Assembly (NCBI GenBank): GCA_021201135.1
Contig: JAJQGT010000011.1
Coordinates: 1-64,000, forward strand
Source: Oscillospiraceae bacterium
GTDB taxonomy: Bacteria; Bacillota; Clostridia; Oscillospirales; Ruminococcaceae
Direction: 5' to 3'
Length of the DNA stretch: 64,000 nucleotides
Part shown: positions 50,180 to 60,100 of the stretch, piece after piece
How the letters are laid out: every line of letters begins with the position of its first letter
How positions within the stretch are numbered: the first letter of the stretch is position 1
Notes under the pieces: model-generated
What the model saw: only the letters and a program-made list of their open reading frames with translations
Told to the model about the DNA's origin: nothing
The model's database searches: none
Program-made: the position numbers and the translations under genes

Positions 50180-51523
50180 TTATGCCTCCTCAGTCTCGGT
50201 CAGTGCCTTCTCGAGAGCGTTCATTGCACGCTCGGAAAGCATCTGATATTTAAGTTGTTTGTTTTTGATTCTTTTGGGAAGCAAGAGCTCGTCGAGCTCC
50301 GGCAGTATTCCCATATTCGCGCCCATCGGCTGGAAGCCGGATGGTGAACCGGTTTCGACATAGTTCGAAAGTGCGCCTATCATTGTTTCGACGGGAAGAG
50401 TTATCTCGGGAAGATTAAGAATCCTTCTTCCGAGGCTCATGGCGGCATAGATTCCGCTTGCCGCCGATTCGGTGTAGCCCTCGACACCCGTCATCTGACC
50501 GGCGAAGTAAATCCGTGGGTCTTTTTTAAGGCAGAAATGCCTGTCGAGTAGCATCGGTGAATTCAGGTATGTGTTTCTGTGCATGACGCCGTAGCGCATG
50601 AATTCGGCATCCTTGAGCCCCGGAATCATCGAGAAGACTCGCTTTTGCTCGCCGAACTTGAGATTTGTCTGGAAGCCGACAAGATTGAACATCGTTCCCT
50701 CGACGTTCTCCTTCCGGAGCTGAACCACGGCGTAGGGTCTTCTGCCAGTATTCGGGTCGATTAAAACCACCGGCTTCATGGGTCCGAAGCGCATTGTGTC
50801 CTCACCACGCTTGGCGAGAGCTTCAATCGGCATACAGCCCTCATAAACTTTATAATTGTCACTGCCGGACTTTTCAAATTCATGTAACGGCGCGGTTTCG
50901 GCATTGATGAGCTCGTTATAGAAGGCGAGATATTCGTCCTTGTTCATGGGGCAGTTGAGATAGTCCGCTTCGCCCTTGTCATATCTCGAAGCCGCGAAAA
51001 CTCTTGACATATCAAGGCTGTCACGGGTCACAATCGGTGCGGCGGCATCATGGAAATAGAGATAATCCTCGCCGATAAGAGCTTTTATACTCTCCGAAAG
51101 GGCGTCGCTCGTGAGCGGTCCTGTAGCTATTATAACATAGCCGTCGGGGATTTCGGTTATCTCTTCGGTTATAAATTCTATATTCGGATGGTTAAGAATT
51201 TTCTCGGTGACCTTGTCGGAGAAGTCCTGTCTCGAAACCGCCAGAGCTCCTCCCGCCGGAACTCGGGTTTCGTCCGCCACGGGCATCGTGACCGAGCCGA
51301 GACGGCGCATTTCAAGCTTCAAAAGTCCCGCCGCTGAATCCGGTCTTTCGGCTTTCAGGGAATTTGAGCAGACGAGCTCGCAGAGCCCGTTATATTTGTG
51401 GGCTGGGGTGAATTTATTCGGCTTCATGTTGTAAAGCCGGACATGAATCCCCATATTTGCGAGGCACCACGCCGCTTCACAGCCGGCAAGACCGGCACCT
51501 ATTACACTGACGATATTATTCAC
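50180..51523 (-). CDS. trmFO: tRNA (uracil-54-C5) methyltransferase TrmFO (folate-dependent)
   Basis: A flavin and folate enzyme making m5U54 in tRNA. The 447-residue protein starts IVSVIGAGLAGCEAAWCLANMG (FAD fold), and shows ELVCSNSLKAE, ATGPLTSDALSES and QMTGVEGYTESAASG. It follows topA as in Firmicutes; starts overlap by 8 nt. Confidence 0.97.
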   Translation of the reverse strand: MNNIVSVIGAGLAGCEAAWCLANMGIHVRLYNMKPNKFTPAHKYNGLCELVCSNSLKAERPDSAAGLLKLEMRRLGSVTMPVADETRVPAGGALAVSRQDFSDKVTEKILNHPNIEFITEEITEIPDGYVIIATGPLTSDALSESIKALIGEDYLYFHDAAAPIVTRDSLDMSRVFAASRYDKGEADYLNCPMNKDEYLAFYNELINAETAPLHEFEKSGSDNYKVYEGCMPIEALAKRGEDTMRFGPMKPVVLIDPNTGRRPYAVVQLRKENVEGTMFNLVGFQTNLKFGEQKRVFSMIPGLKDAEFMRYGVMHRNTYLNSPMLLDRHFCLKKDPRIYFAGQMTGVEGYTESAASGIYAAMSLGRRILNLPEITLPVETMIGALSNYVETGSPSGFQPMGANMGILPELDELLLPKRIKNKQLKYQMLSERAMNALEKALTETEEA

Positions 51524-53597
51524 CGCTCAAATCCTTCTCGTAGTCGCAATTTCTTTGATGACAGAGGAGCTTGCCCGTCTTCGCTCCACCTTTCTGGAAG
51601 AGGGTCGAGCCGCACTTGGGGCAGACTTCGTTTGTCGGGGTGTCCCATGTCATAAATTCGCACTTCGGGTTATCCTCACAGCCGAAATATTTCTTGCCCT
51701 TCTGGGTCTTCTTCTGGAGGATTTTCTTGCCGCAATAGGGGCACTTGCCGGGGGCTTCTATGACAATGGTCTTTGTGTTCTTGCAATCCGGGAAGCCGGA
51801 GCATGCGAGGAACTTGCCGTATTTGCCGATTTTAATCACCATCGGCTTGCCGCAGAGCTCGCAGATCTGGTCGGTAGGCTCATCCGGGACTTTCACACGC
51901 TTGCCGTCAAGATCGATTTCAGCCTGCTTGAGGGACTTGTCGAAGCCCTCATAAAACACTCCGAGCGTTTCTCGCCAGTCGGCTTTGCCGAGCTCGATAT
52001 CGTCAAGATTCGATTCCATCTGAGCAGTGAACTGGACGTCGACGATATCCTCAAAGTGATCCTTCATCAGCTGAGTTGTGACCTCGCCCAATGCTGTCGG
52101 CTTTAGCTGTTTGCCCTCGCGTTCGACATAGGAACGCTGAAGAATGGTTGTTATGGTCGTTGCATATGTTGACGGACGGGCTATGCCGTACTCCTTGAAT
52201 GCTTTGATAAGCGTCGCCTCGGTGTATCTCGCCGGAGGCTGGGTGAAGTGCTGGATTCCGTCTACGGACCTGACTTTCAGAACGTCGCCCTTTGCAAGAA
52301 TCGGTATATTCTCCGAGTCGTCGTCCTTCGATTCCTCGTACAGAACAGTGAAGCCGTCGAACTTGACAGCAAAGCCGGAAGCCTTGAAGGTGCAACCGTT
52401 GACCTCTGCGGTGACGCTCTGGGTGTCCATAAGGCAGTCCGCCATCTGGCTCGCTAAGAATCTTGACCAGATAAGCTTATAGAGCTTGTATTGGTCATTT
52501 GTCAAAGACGGTCTCGCCTTTTCGGGGGTGAGTTCAATCATTGTGGGTCGTATTGCTTCATGAGCGTCCTGAACGTTGTTGCCGCCGGATTTATAGTTGC
52601 GGGGCTTTTCGGGGAGGTACTGAGTGCCGAAGTTGTCGGTGATGAACTGAGCGGCTGAGGCTTTCGCTTCATCGGAAATTCTCAGAGAGTCGGTACGCAT
52701 ATAGGTAATCAAGCCCACTGCTCCCAAGCCTTCTATTTCGACGCCCTCATAGAGCTCCTGAGCGATATTCATGGTTCTTCTTGAGTTGAAATTATAGCGC
52801 TGTGCGGTGTCCTGCAAGAGCGATGCCGTCGAGAACGGTGCGGCGGGAGCCTTTGAGCGTGTGCCCTTTCTCAGGGCTGTTACGACGAAGTCGCCGCCGT
52901 CTATCTTGGCTAATACCGCATCGGTTTCCTCTTTGGTCTTAAGCTCCGCCTTTTTGCCGTCGACGGCTGTGAGACGGGCTGTAAAAGCCTTGCGGGAGGA
53001 CTTGCCCAGAAGCTTCGCCTCGATAGACCAATACTCCTCGGGGACGAATTTTTTGATTTCCTCCTCACGGTCGACTATCATTCTGACGGCGACCGACTGG
53101 ACACGTCCGGCGGAGAGACCCTTGCGGACCTTTCTCCAAAGGAACGGAGAGAGCTTGTAGCCGACGATTCGGTCAAGGATTCTTCTTGCCTGCTGGGCGT
53201 TTACTATGTTCATATCTATACAGCGCGGAGCGGCGATTCCCGCCTCTACGCCGGTTCTTGTTATCTCATTGAAGGTTATTCTGTTTTTCTCGTTCGGGTC
53301 AAAGCCGAGTATTGTGGCGAGGTGCCACGAAATCGCTTCGCCCTCACGGTCGGGGTCGGTTGCAAAATAAACGTGGTCGGCTTTCTTGGCACGCTTTTTG
53401 ATGTCGTCGATGACCTTCTCCTTGCCTTTGATGTCGACATAGGTCGGTTCGAAACCGTGCTCTATATCAACACCAAGCTTGGACTTGGGGAGGTCTCTTA
53501 CATGACCGACGCATGCAACCACATCGTAGCCGCTTCCCAAGGTTCCCTTGACGGTATGAATCTTCGAGGGCGACTCTACTATAATTAAATCTGACAT
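51516..53597 (-). CDS. topA: DNA topoisomerase I
   Basis: Type IA topoisomerase relaxing negative supercoils. The 693-residue protein has the Toprim domain (IVESPSKIHTVKGTLG, ATDPDREGEAISWHL), the catalytic tyrosine motif GLITYMRTDSLRIS and three C-terminal zinc-ribbon segments, the last starting CPKCGSTLFQKGG. It sits between dprA and trmFO as in many Firmicutes. Confidence 0.98.
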   Translation of the reverse strand: MSDLIIVESPSKIHTVKGTLGSGYDVVACVGHVRDLPKSKLGVDIEHGFEPTYVDIKGKEKVIDDIKKRAKKADHVYFATDPDREGEAISWHLATILGFDPNEKNRITFNEITRTGVEAGIAAPRCIDMNIVNAQQARRILDRIVGYKLSPFLWRKVRKGLSAGRVQSVAVRMIVDREEEIKKFVPEEYWSIEAKLLGKSSRKAFTARLTAVDGKKAELKTKEETDAVLAKIDGGDFVVTALRKGTRSKAPAAPFSTASLLQDTAQRYNFNSRRTMNIAQELYEGVEIEGLGAVGLITYMRTDSLRISDEAKASAAQFITDNFGTQYLPEKPRNYKSGGNNVQDAHEAIRPTMIELTPEKARPSLTNDQYKLYKLIWSRFLASQMADCLMDTQSVTAEVNGCTFKASGFAVKFDGFTVLYEESKDDDSENIPILAKGDVLKVRSVDGIQHFTQPPARYTEATLIKAFKEYGIARPSTYATTITTILQRSYVEREGKQLKPTALGEVTTQLMKDHFEDIVDVQFTAQMESNLDDIELGKADWRETLGVFYEGFDKSLKQAEIDLDGKRVKVPDEPTDQICELCGKPMVIKIGKYGKFLACSGFPDCKNTKTIVIEAPGKCPYCGKKILQKKTQKGKKYFGCEDNPKCEFMTWDTPTNEVCPKCGSTLFQKGGAKTGKLLCHQRNCDYEKDLSGE

Positions 53598-53633
53598 TAC
53601 TTAGTTGCCTTTCTTCTTTCAATCCGGGATATG

Positions 53634-54863
53634 TTAGACAGTGTAGCGGTTTCCCGAAAGCGAACGGATTATTCCGTCCAATTCGAGCTCCGTTAGAGTC
53701 ATTTCGAGGTCGACAATTCCGTCGACGTTCTCGGCTATCTCGTCAAACAACACGACTCCGTTCGAAAGGATATATTCGACTATCCTGCGCCTGCCGTCGG
53801 AAAGCCCGGACAGGTCGGGAGCGGGTCTTGGCTCTATTATCGGCTCCGCCGGCTCTTCGTTTCGCGTTGCTTGGCGGGTTTTCTTTCGGGACCGTCTTAT
53901 GGGCGTCGGTTCCTGATTGCGATTGACGCCGAAAATGCCGCTTTCGCTTCTCTGGGAGAAGACATCCGCACTGTAGTTAAGTCTGTGCGCATAGACGCTG
54001 TAATACTCATTCAGGATATCTCTCGAGTCGAACACGGGGATTGCGCCGTCCCGAAGGAGCGAAACAACGCCCGAATAGGAATCATCATACAAATTATGCG
54101 GTGGAACACAGAAAATGTCCTTGCCCTGAGAGAGGGCGAATGCGGCTGTGCTCAATGAGCCGCTCGATGAACCCGCCTGCAAAATCAGGGTTCCCAAGCC
54201 GATTGCCGAGAGGATTCTGTTTCTCATTCTGAAATTCAAAGCGGTCGAGCCGGAATGCGGAAGATATTCGCTGATGACGGCTCCGTGTGCGGAAACCGCC
54301 TTTTTCATGGCGCCCGAGTTCTTCGGATAGTCATAGAGAAGTCCGCATGGCATGACGGTATAGACCCTGCCGCCGCCCTTTATTGCGGAGACCAGGGACA
54401 CCGAATCAAGCCCCGATGCGCAACCGCTCGCTATCGTCACTCCGGCGTGTGCAAGCTCGCCGATGAGCTTTGAAGCGATGGCTCTTGAATAGTCGTCGGG
54501 GTTTCTTGTTCCGACGGCGGTGATTATGACGCTCTCGTCTATCTGGTCGAGCTTGCCGAGGGTGAACAGCACCGACGGCGGATTGTAGATTTCACGAAGT
54601 CTGTCGGGAAAATCGGGGTCATCGTGGGAATAGATGTTGATTCTATGTTTCTCACATTCCGAGATCAAGTCTTCGACCTTCTCCATGGTTGCGAGCCTGA
54701 ATGAATTCCTGTCCTGAGGCAGGACATTCCGGAAATCGCCCGAGGAGACGTGCTCATAAGCATCCGCAACGGAATTATAGTGGGACAGAAAGTTCCACTT
54801 TCTTGAGTTTGCGGGTCCGTAGGCTAACGTGAGCCAGAGCCAATATTTCGTCGATTCCGTCAT
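53634..54863 (-). CDS. dprA: DNA-processing protein DprA
   Basis: Loads RecA on incoming single-stranded DNA during transformation. The protein (409 residues from the ATG at 54861-54863) has the Rossmann core with IITAVGTRNPDDYSRAIASKLIGELA, SGCASGLDSVSLVSAI and SGSLSTAAFALSQGKDIFCVP. A winged-helix-like domain (about 340-409) closes it, after a basic linker. The upstream start at 54890 adds nine residues. With comEA-like it suggests competence genes. Confidence 0.93.
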   Translation of the reverse strand: MTESTKYWLWLTLAYGPANSRKWNFLSHYNSVADAYEHVSSGDFRNVLPQDRNSFRLATMEKVEDLISECEKHRINIYSHDDPDFPDRLREIYNPPSVLFTLGKLDQIDESVIITAVGTRNPDDYSRAIASKLIGELAHAGVTIASGCASGLDSVSLVSAIKGGGRVYTVMPCGLLYDYPKNSGAMKKAVSAHGAVISEYLPHSGSTALNFRMRNRILSAIGLGTLILQAGSSSGSLSTAAFALSQGKDIFCVPPHNLYDDSYSGVVSLLRDGAIPVFDSRDILNEYYSVYAHRLNYSADVFSQRSESGIFGVNRNQEPTPIRRSRKKTRQATRNEEPAEPIIEPRPAPDLSGLSDGRRRIVEYILSNGVVLFDEIAENVDGIVDLEMTLTELELDGIIRSLSGNRYTV

Positions 54864-54893
54864 GGTGCATTCCCCTCTCGCATTTATCATAAT

Positions 54894-55688
54894 TTATTTT
54901 GTCATTTCCCAGAGTGTTATTGCGGCGGCTGTTGCCGCATTCAAGGATTCTATACTGCCGTTCATCTTGATTGTGATGCGCTTATTACAAAGGGCTACAT
55001 CCTCATCGCTTAGACCGTTACCCTCATTACCGATTACGACGCATGAGCTTCCGCAGAATATAGTCTCACGGATGCTTTCGGCATCAGGGTCGACCACTGT
55101 TGCATAGAGAACGACTCCGCAGTCGTGAAGAAGCTGTGCCGCTTCGGGAAAGCTCAGGTCGTCTCTGAACGGAACTCTGAAAATCGAGCCCATTGTCGAA
55201 CGGATTGTCTTGGGATTATAGACATCACAGCAGTCGCAGAGGAAAACGCCGTCCAATCCGACAGCATCCGAAACTCTCAGGATTGTACCCACGTTGCCGG
55301 GGTCCTGAAGTCCGTCAAGAACCGCAAAACGACTTCCTGTTTTTATTTTACCGACTCCGAGATTTTTGTCAAGTACCCCTACGACAGAAAAGATGCCTTG
55401 GGAGTTTTTTGTATCCTCCATCATGCCGGCGAGTTTATCCGAAATCAGATATATTCTTTCATTTGAGCTTGTTTTCAGAAGTTCTATATCGTCGAAATAT
55501 TTCTCAAGAGCCTCTTCGGTTATGAAGACGCCTTCGAGCGCGACTCCCGACTTTGCGGCGTCAACGGTGAGCCTTGCGCCCTCGAGAACAAACTTCTGCT
55601 CCTTGGTACGGTATTTCTTGTTATCACGCAGTTTAATATATTCTTTTATCAGTGGGTTATCCCTGCTTGTTATAAACTTAAATTCCAT
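54894..55688 (-). CDS. TrmH/SpoU-family 23S rRNA 2'-O-methyltransferase
   Basis: A SAM-dependent 2'-O-ribose methyltransferase with a trefoil-knot (SPOUT) fold. The 264-residue product has an N-terminal L30e-like substrate domain (EFKFITSRDNPLIKEYIKLRD), DGLQDPGNVGTILRVSDAVGL, and the knot motifs VVIGNEGNGLSDE and SIESLNAATAAAITLWEM. Likely an RlmB-type enzyme; the exact target nucleotide cannot be read. Confidence 0.9.
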   Translation of the reverse strand: MEFKFITSRDNPLIKEYIKLRDNKKYRTKEQKFVLEGARLTVDAAKSGVALEGVFITEEALEKYFDDIELLKTSSNERIYLISDKLAGMMEDTKNSQGIFSVVGVLDKNLGVGKIKTGSRFAVLDGLQDPGNVGTILRVSDAVGLDGVFLCDCCDVYNPKTIRSTMGSIFRVPFRDDLSFPEAAQLLHDCGVVLYATVVDPDAESIRETIFCGSSCVVIGNEGNGLSDEDVALCNKRITIKMNGSIESLNAATAAAITLWEMTK

Positions 55689-55738
55689 TTTCGTAAAAAT
55701 TTTCAGCGTCCGTAATTACTTTGCCTAAATGCAAATAT

Positions 55739-55763
55739 AACCACGCCCGCGTGGAGCGTGGTT
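55739..55763 (-). terminator. Terminator of the infC-rpmI-rplT operon
   Basis: On the minus strand AACCACGC and GCGTGGTT form an 8-bp stem with a 9-nt loop, followed by ATATTTGCATTT; it lies after the rplT stop. Confidence 0.7.
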
Positions 55764-55774
55764 ACCTTATTTTA

Positions 55775-56131
55775 TTAGTTGAGTGCTGCCTTTGCCTTTT
55801 CGGTGATTGCGGTGAAGCCTGCGGGATCGTTGATTGCGATTTCGGAAAGCATCTTTCTGTTGATGGTGATGCCCGCCTTCTTGAGACCATTCATAAGTGT
55901 TGAATAGTTCATTCCGTTTGCCTTGGCGGCGGCGGAGATTCTTGCGATCCAGAGCTGTCTGAACTGACGCTTCTTCTGCTTTCTTCCGATATATGCGTAG
56001 TTGCCGGACTTCATGACAGCCTGCTTAGCCATCTTGAAGTGAGTGCTCTTTGAACCCCAGTAGCCCTTGGCGAGCTTCAAGGTTGCGTTTCTTCTCTTAC
56101 GAGTCATCATTGCGCCCTTAACACGAGCCAT
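55775..56131 (-). CDS. rplT: 50S ribosomal protein L20
   Basis: L20 is a 23S-binding assembly protein and in Firmicutes the repressor of the infC operon. The 118-residue product starts [25 protein letters not shown] and has the [28 protein letters not shown] core; family length and motif order are normal. It follows rpmI by 18 nt. Confidence 0.97.
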   Translation of the reverse strand: MARVKGAMMTRKRRNATLKLAKGYWGSKSTHFKMAKQAVMKSGNYAYIGRKQKKRQFRQLWIARISAAAKANGMNYSTLMNGLKKAGITINRKMLSEIAINDPAGFTAITEKAKAALN

Positions 56132-56149
56132 AATTTGTTACCTCCCCTA

Positions 56150-56353
56150 TTATTTGTATGGAATTGTCTTCTTGAGTGCCTCGACGTTTGCGCTTGAAGC
56201 GTAAGCCGTGCCTCTGGCGATTCTCTTTGCCTTGCGGTCCTTGGATACGAGACGATGTCTCTTGTTAGCGTGCTGGAACTTAACCTTGCCGGTGCCGGTG
56301 AGGCTGAAACGCTTCTTGGTGCCGGAATGGGTCTTGATCTTATTCTTTGCCAT
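56150..56353 (-). CDS. rpmI: 50S ribosomal protein L35
   Basis: A 67-residue basic protein. It starts AKNKIKTHSGTKKRFSLTGTGKVKFQHANKRH, the L35 signature, and continues with a Lys/Arg-rich helix. It is 26 nt downstream of infC in the conserved infC-rpmI-rplT order. Confidence 0.97.
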   Translation of the reverse strand: MAKNKIKTHSGTKKRFSLTGTGKVKFQHANKRHRLVSKDRKAKRIARGTAYASSANVEALKKTIPYK

Positions 56354-56379
56354 TTGGATATCCTCCTTAAATTATATAC

Positions 56380-56904
56380 TTACTTGGATGCCTTCGGGGA
56401 AATCATAAGTGTAATGTTTCTCCCCTCGACCTTGCTGGGCTTGTCGAATGTGCCATATTCGGCGACTGCCTCTTTGAATTGATCCAAAAGCTTGTCGCTG
56501 AGCTCTGAATGAAGCGGGACTCCCTTGCGGAACTGGAGCCTGATGGAAACTTTGACCTTGTCTCCGCCTTTCAAGAACTTTATTGCCTGATTAACCTTGG
56601 TATTGAAATCGCCATCGTCAATCTTCGAGGTCATTCTGACTTCCTTGATTTCGACGACCTTCTGGTTCTTTCTGGCTTCCTTTTCACGCTTGGACTGCTC
56701 GAAGCAGTACTTGCCGTAATCCATGATTTTGCATACCGGCGGATTTGCCGTGGGCGCAATCTTAACAAGATCAAGTTCCTTTTCGGCAGCAATCTTCAAT
56801 GCTTCCTTCGAGGAGATAATCCCAAGCTGTGTGCCGTCCGAGTCGATGATACGGATTTCCTTGTCACGGATTTCTTCATTGATTTGATGAGCTACGTTGG
56901 CTAT
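56380..56904 (-). CDS. infC: Translation initiation factor IF-3, starting at an ATA codon
   Basis: IF-3 keeps subunits apart and rejects non-canonical starts. Read from the ATA at 56902-56904, the product is 174 residues: (ATA)ANVAHQINEEIRDKEIRIIDSDGTQLGI, the normal N-terminus, and the C-terminal domain with VKVSIRLQFRKGVPLHSE. No ATG, GTG or TTG is in frame near the start, and GGAGG lies 9 nt upstream of the ATA. A callers' reading from the TTG at 56799 would drop the 35-residue N-terminal segment. IF-3 genes commonly use rare starts (AUU in E. coli) so that IF-3 represses its own translation. Confidence 0.9.
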   Translation of the reverse strand: MANVAHQINEEIRDKEIRIIDSDGTQLGIISSKEALKIAAEKELDLVKIAPTANPPVCKIMDYGKYCFEQSKREKEARKNQKVVEIKEVRMTSKIDDGDFNTKVNQAIKFLKGGDKVKVSIRLQFRKGVPLHSELSDKLLDQFKEAVAEYGTFDKPSKVEGRNITLMISPKASK

Positions 56905-57083
56905 GGCGCAACACCTCCGAAAAAATATATTGGTTCAAACCCAACAAAAAAGCGCAAACACACAGTTTACGCTCATAAAATCACTCACGGCATGGCAAAG
57001 CCCGCCGAAAACAAACCTTATTGACCTCTTCGCAAAAGCTTGAGGTGAGAACGCAAACGTTGCTACTTTCTTTACGGTTGACA
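56905..57083 (-). promoter_or_regulatory. infC leader with attenuator, candidate L20-binding leader
   Basis: The ~170-nt leader contains a terminator-type hairpin at 56951-56973 (AGCGTAAAC paired with GTTTGCGCT on the minus strand, one G-U) followed by TTTTTTG (56945-56950). In B. subtilis and relatives L20 binds the infC leader and causes premature termination. The L20 site itself was not identified here. Confidence 0.7.
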
Positions 57084-57112
57084 TTATATACCGTGAGTGT
57101 GGATTTGTCAAG
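57084..57112 (-). promoter_or_regulatory. infC-rpmI-rplT promoter
   Basis: Minus-strand TTGACA (57107-57112), 17-bp spacer, TATAAT (57084-57089), a perfect match. Confidence 0.9.
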
Positions 57113-57130
57113 GGGTTTTCAAAAAAATTT

Positions 57131-60100
57131 TTAAACTGCGATTTCCGAGCCCTTGGCGAGCCTGAGAGAATAGATATAGCAGGATTTGACCGGCTTATCC
57201 AACAGCACATCGAATGCCGCCTTATAGAGAGACAACTGCATGGGATATCTTTCGGCGAGCTCTTCGACAGTCTTGACTTTGTCGGTCTTGTAATCGACGA
57301 TGACATAGCCGTCCGGTTCCTCGAAAATGCAGTCGGCGATTCCCTGCATCATGCCGTCGGTGTTACCATAAACGGCTTTTATCTCCTCAGGTTCCTCTAT
57401 ATCGGAGAACTTTACGATAAAGCTTCTTTCGCGGCTGACGTTGGGGCTTTCGCTCATGCGGCGGTAGATATCGCTGTCGAAGAACGCCGAGAGTGAAGCC
57501 GTGTCAAGGGACTTCGCCTCGTGCTCGCTGAAAATGCCCGAGTCGGTAAGCCTTTTTATCTCTCCCGCCACATCTTTGGCGGCAAGCGAGTAGTCGGCGC
57601 ACTGCATGAAGCGGTGCATAAGGGTGCCCTTCTGGGCGGCGGTGAGCTCAGAGACGGTTTCCTTGAGCCTTGGAACCTTCGGGAAGAAGCTGACGGGGTC
57701 GTCGGCGGCGAGCTCGGAAACGGAGACCTTTGCCTCGGTCGAAGTCAGGACAGGGTCATTCTTAAATTCAAAAGCGTGGAGAAGCATGGATTTGAGGTCT
57801 TCGTCGGGTTGAATCTCACCTGAAAGCTTTTCGGAAGCTTCGAGCTGACTTAATTCGAGGGGCATTTCCTCGGAAATATCGGGGGTATGGGCCGTGTCGG
57901 CATAGGCGTCGTCGGGCAGAGCTTCGCGAAGAAGCTTAAACCTCGGATGTTTACAAAGAGCCATAGTGAGCCAGTCCTGCATGCACTGGGCTCGGCTTGA
58001 GAGCGAAGATGGAATCTTCGAGCCGTCAATCTCATAAGAGAACCCGACCGCCCGCTCGGCGGTTTTCTCGTCGATATCATAGACGATGAAGAGCTGTTCT
58101 TTCGCTCGGGTCATGGCGACATAGAGAAGGCGAAGCTCTTCCGAAAGCATCTCGGAGAGGTTCTTCGACTCGACATACTCGGAGAATATGGTTTTGCGCT
58201 TGGTGAGGCTTCCGTAGTCAAGGAAGCTCATGCCGACACCGGCATCGGTGTTTAAGATAAGTCTGCCGTAGAGGTCTTTTTTATTGAACTTCTTCGAAAG
58301 GCGGCAGATGAAGACAAACGGGTATTCGAGACCCTTCGACTTGTGGATGGTCTTGAAGCTGACGGCGTCCTGTGACTCGGTGACGGTTACGGCTTCGTTG
58401 AAATCGCCGCCGTTCTGGGAGATGTAATCTATGTACCGCAAGAAACCGTTCAGACCGTCTTTCGAGGACTCCTCATAGCTCTTTGCATATTCGAGCATGA
58501 GATAGAGGTTTGCGGTCTTCTTGTCGCCGTCCTCGTATGAGGCGGCAAGGCTGATTAAATCCGTGACGTCATATATCTTCTTGATAAGACGTGTAAGGGT
58601 CATGCTCGAGGAATAGAGGCGAAGCTTTTTTATGAGAGCTACCGCCGCTTGGCACTTGTCACGAAGATTTATGTCGGAGTTGTCCTCCGAAATGTCGAGC
58701 ATGTTGCGATAAAGGCGGTGCTTCTTGCTATAGAGCTTGACCCGGGCGAGCTCATCGTCAGTAAATCCCATTATCGGCGAAAGCATGATGCTTGACATCG
58801 GGATATCCCGCATCGGGCTTACGGTGATTGAGAGAAGATTTATAAGTAGCGAGATTTCACGGGAACCTAGATATCCGGAAACGCTTGTCGAGGCGATTTT
58901 CAATCCCTCGGCTTCGAAGCATTCTACCGCAAGTTCGCCGTCGGGATTGTTACGGGACAGGACGCAAAAATCGCCGGCTCGGCAGGGTCTCTGCGCTCCC
59001 CCGTCGGTGACGGTTACGCCGTCGTTAATCATCTTGCGGATGCGTCTTGCGATGGCGGTGTATTCGAGCTCTTCCGTTTCGGCGGAGTTTTTGCCCTCGC
59101 AGTCGACCTCGATTATCGTGCATAGTTCGTCCTCGCCCTGATACTCTGCTCCGCAGACGAGCTCTTCCTCATGAGTGTACTCCACTTCTCCCAAATCTCG
59201 GGTCATGAGCGAGGAGAAGACATAATTCGAGAAGTCGAGAACGGCGTTGCGGCTTCGGAAGTTGCGAGAGAGTATTATTTCACGGACGGGGCTGTCTGGG
59301 GATTTGCCCTGCAAGCGGGTGTTCATGAAAATCATCGGGTTAGCTTGTCGGAAGCGATATATTGCCTGTTTGACATCGCCGACGGCGAAGACGTTCGAGC
59401 CTATCTCACCGAGATTGTCGGTATCCGAAATAGCCTTGAAGATTACCTCCTGCAGGTTGTTGACATCCTGAAACTCGTCGATAAGAATCAAAGCGTATCT
59501 GCCGCTGTTTCGAATCTCTTCCGACAGTTTGGTTCTGTGAATTCTCCCGTCCGAATCACATTCGGCAAGCAAGCGAACGGTGATAAGCTCGGTATCAGCG
59601 AAGTCGACGGCGTTCTTCTCGACCTTCATGCGCATAACCTCGTCCCAGAGCTCGTTTGTGAGCTTCATGAGAGACGAGAAGCACTCGGCGGAAAGCTCGG
59701 CGTCCTTTTCGGCATCGGCGACCGTACAGAAGTAAATCCCCGCAATTTCGGCGGCGACGTCCTTGAGCCGATTATAGCAGTCCTTTGCGGACTCATAGAG
59801 CTCGTCCTCGGCGGCTGTGGATTCGGCTTTTTCAGCCTTGGTCTGGCGTGCGGACTGCAAGCCCTTCCACGAAACGATTGAGAAAATTTCTCTGCATTCG
59901 TCCCAGTCGTGGCTTTCGGGAATGTCGCAGAGCGATTCGGCTTGGTCACAGGAGGCTATGAAAATGTCCTGAGCGGATTTATGGTATTCTAAGCTCTCTG
60001 CCAGATTGCGAAGTCGAAGGCTGACGGTTCTTAAATTTTTGCAGAGATTGACTGAATCGGCGGTTCTGCCTCTGATAACGCTATCAAGAGCGGTGCCGTC

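Noticed and set aside
56935-57306. Minus-strand ORF of 123 residues over the infC leader
   Set aside because: It overlaps the promoter, the attenuator and the addA end and has no family signature.
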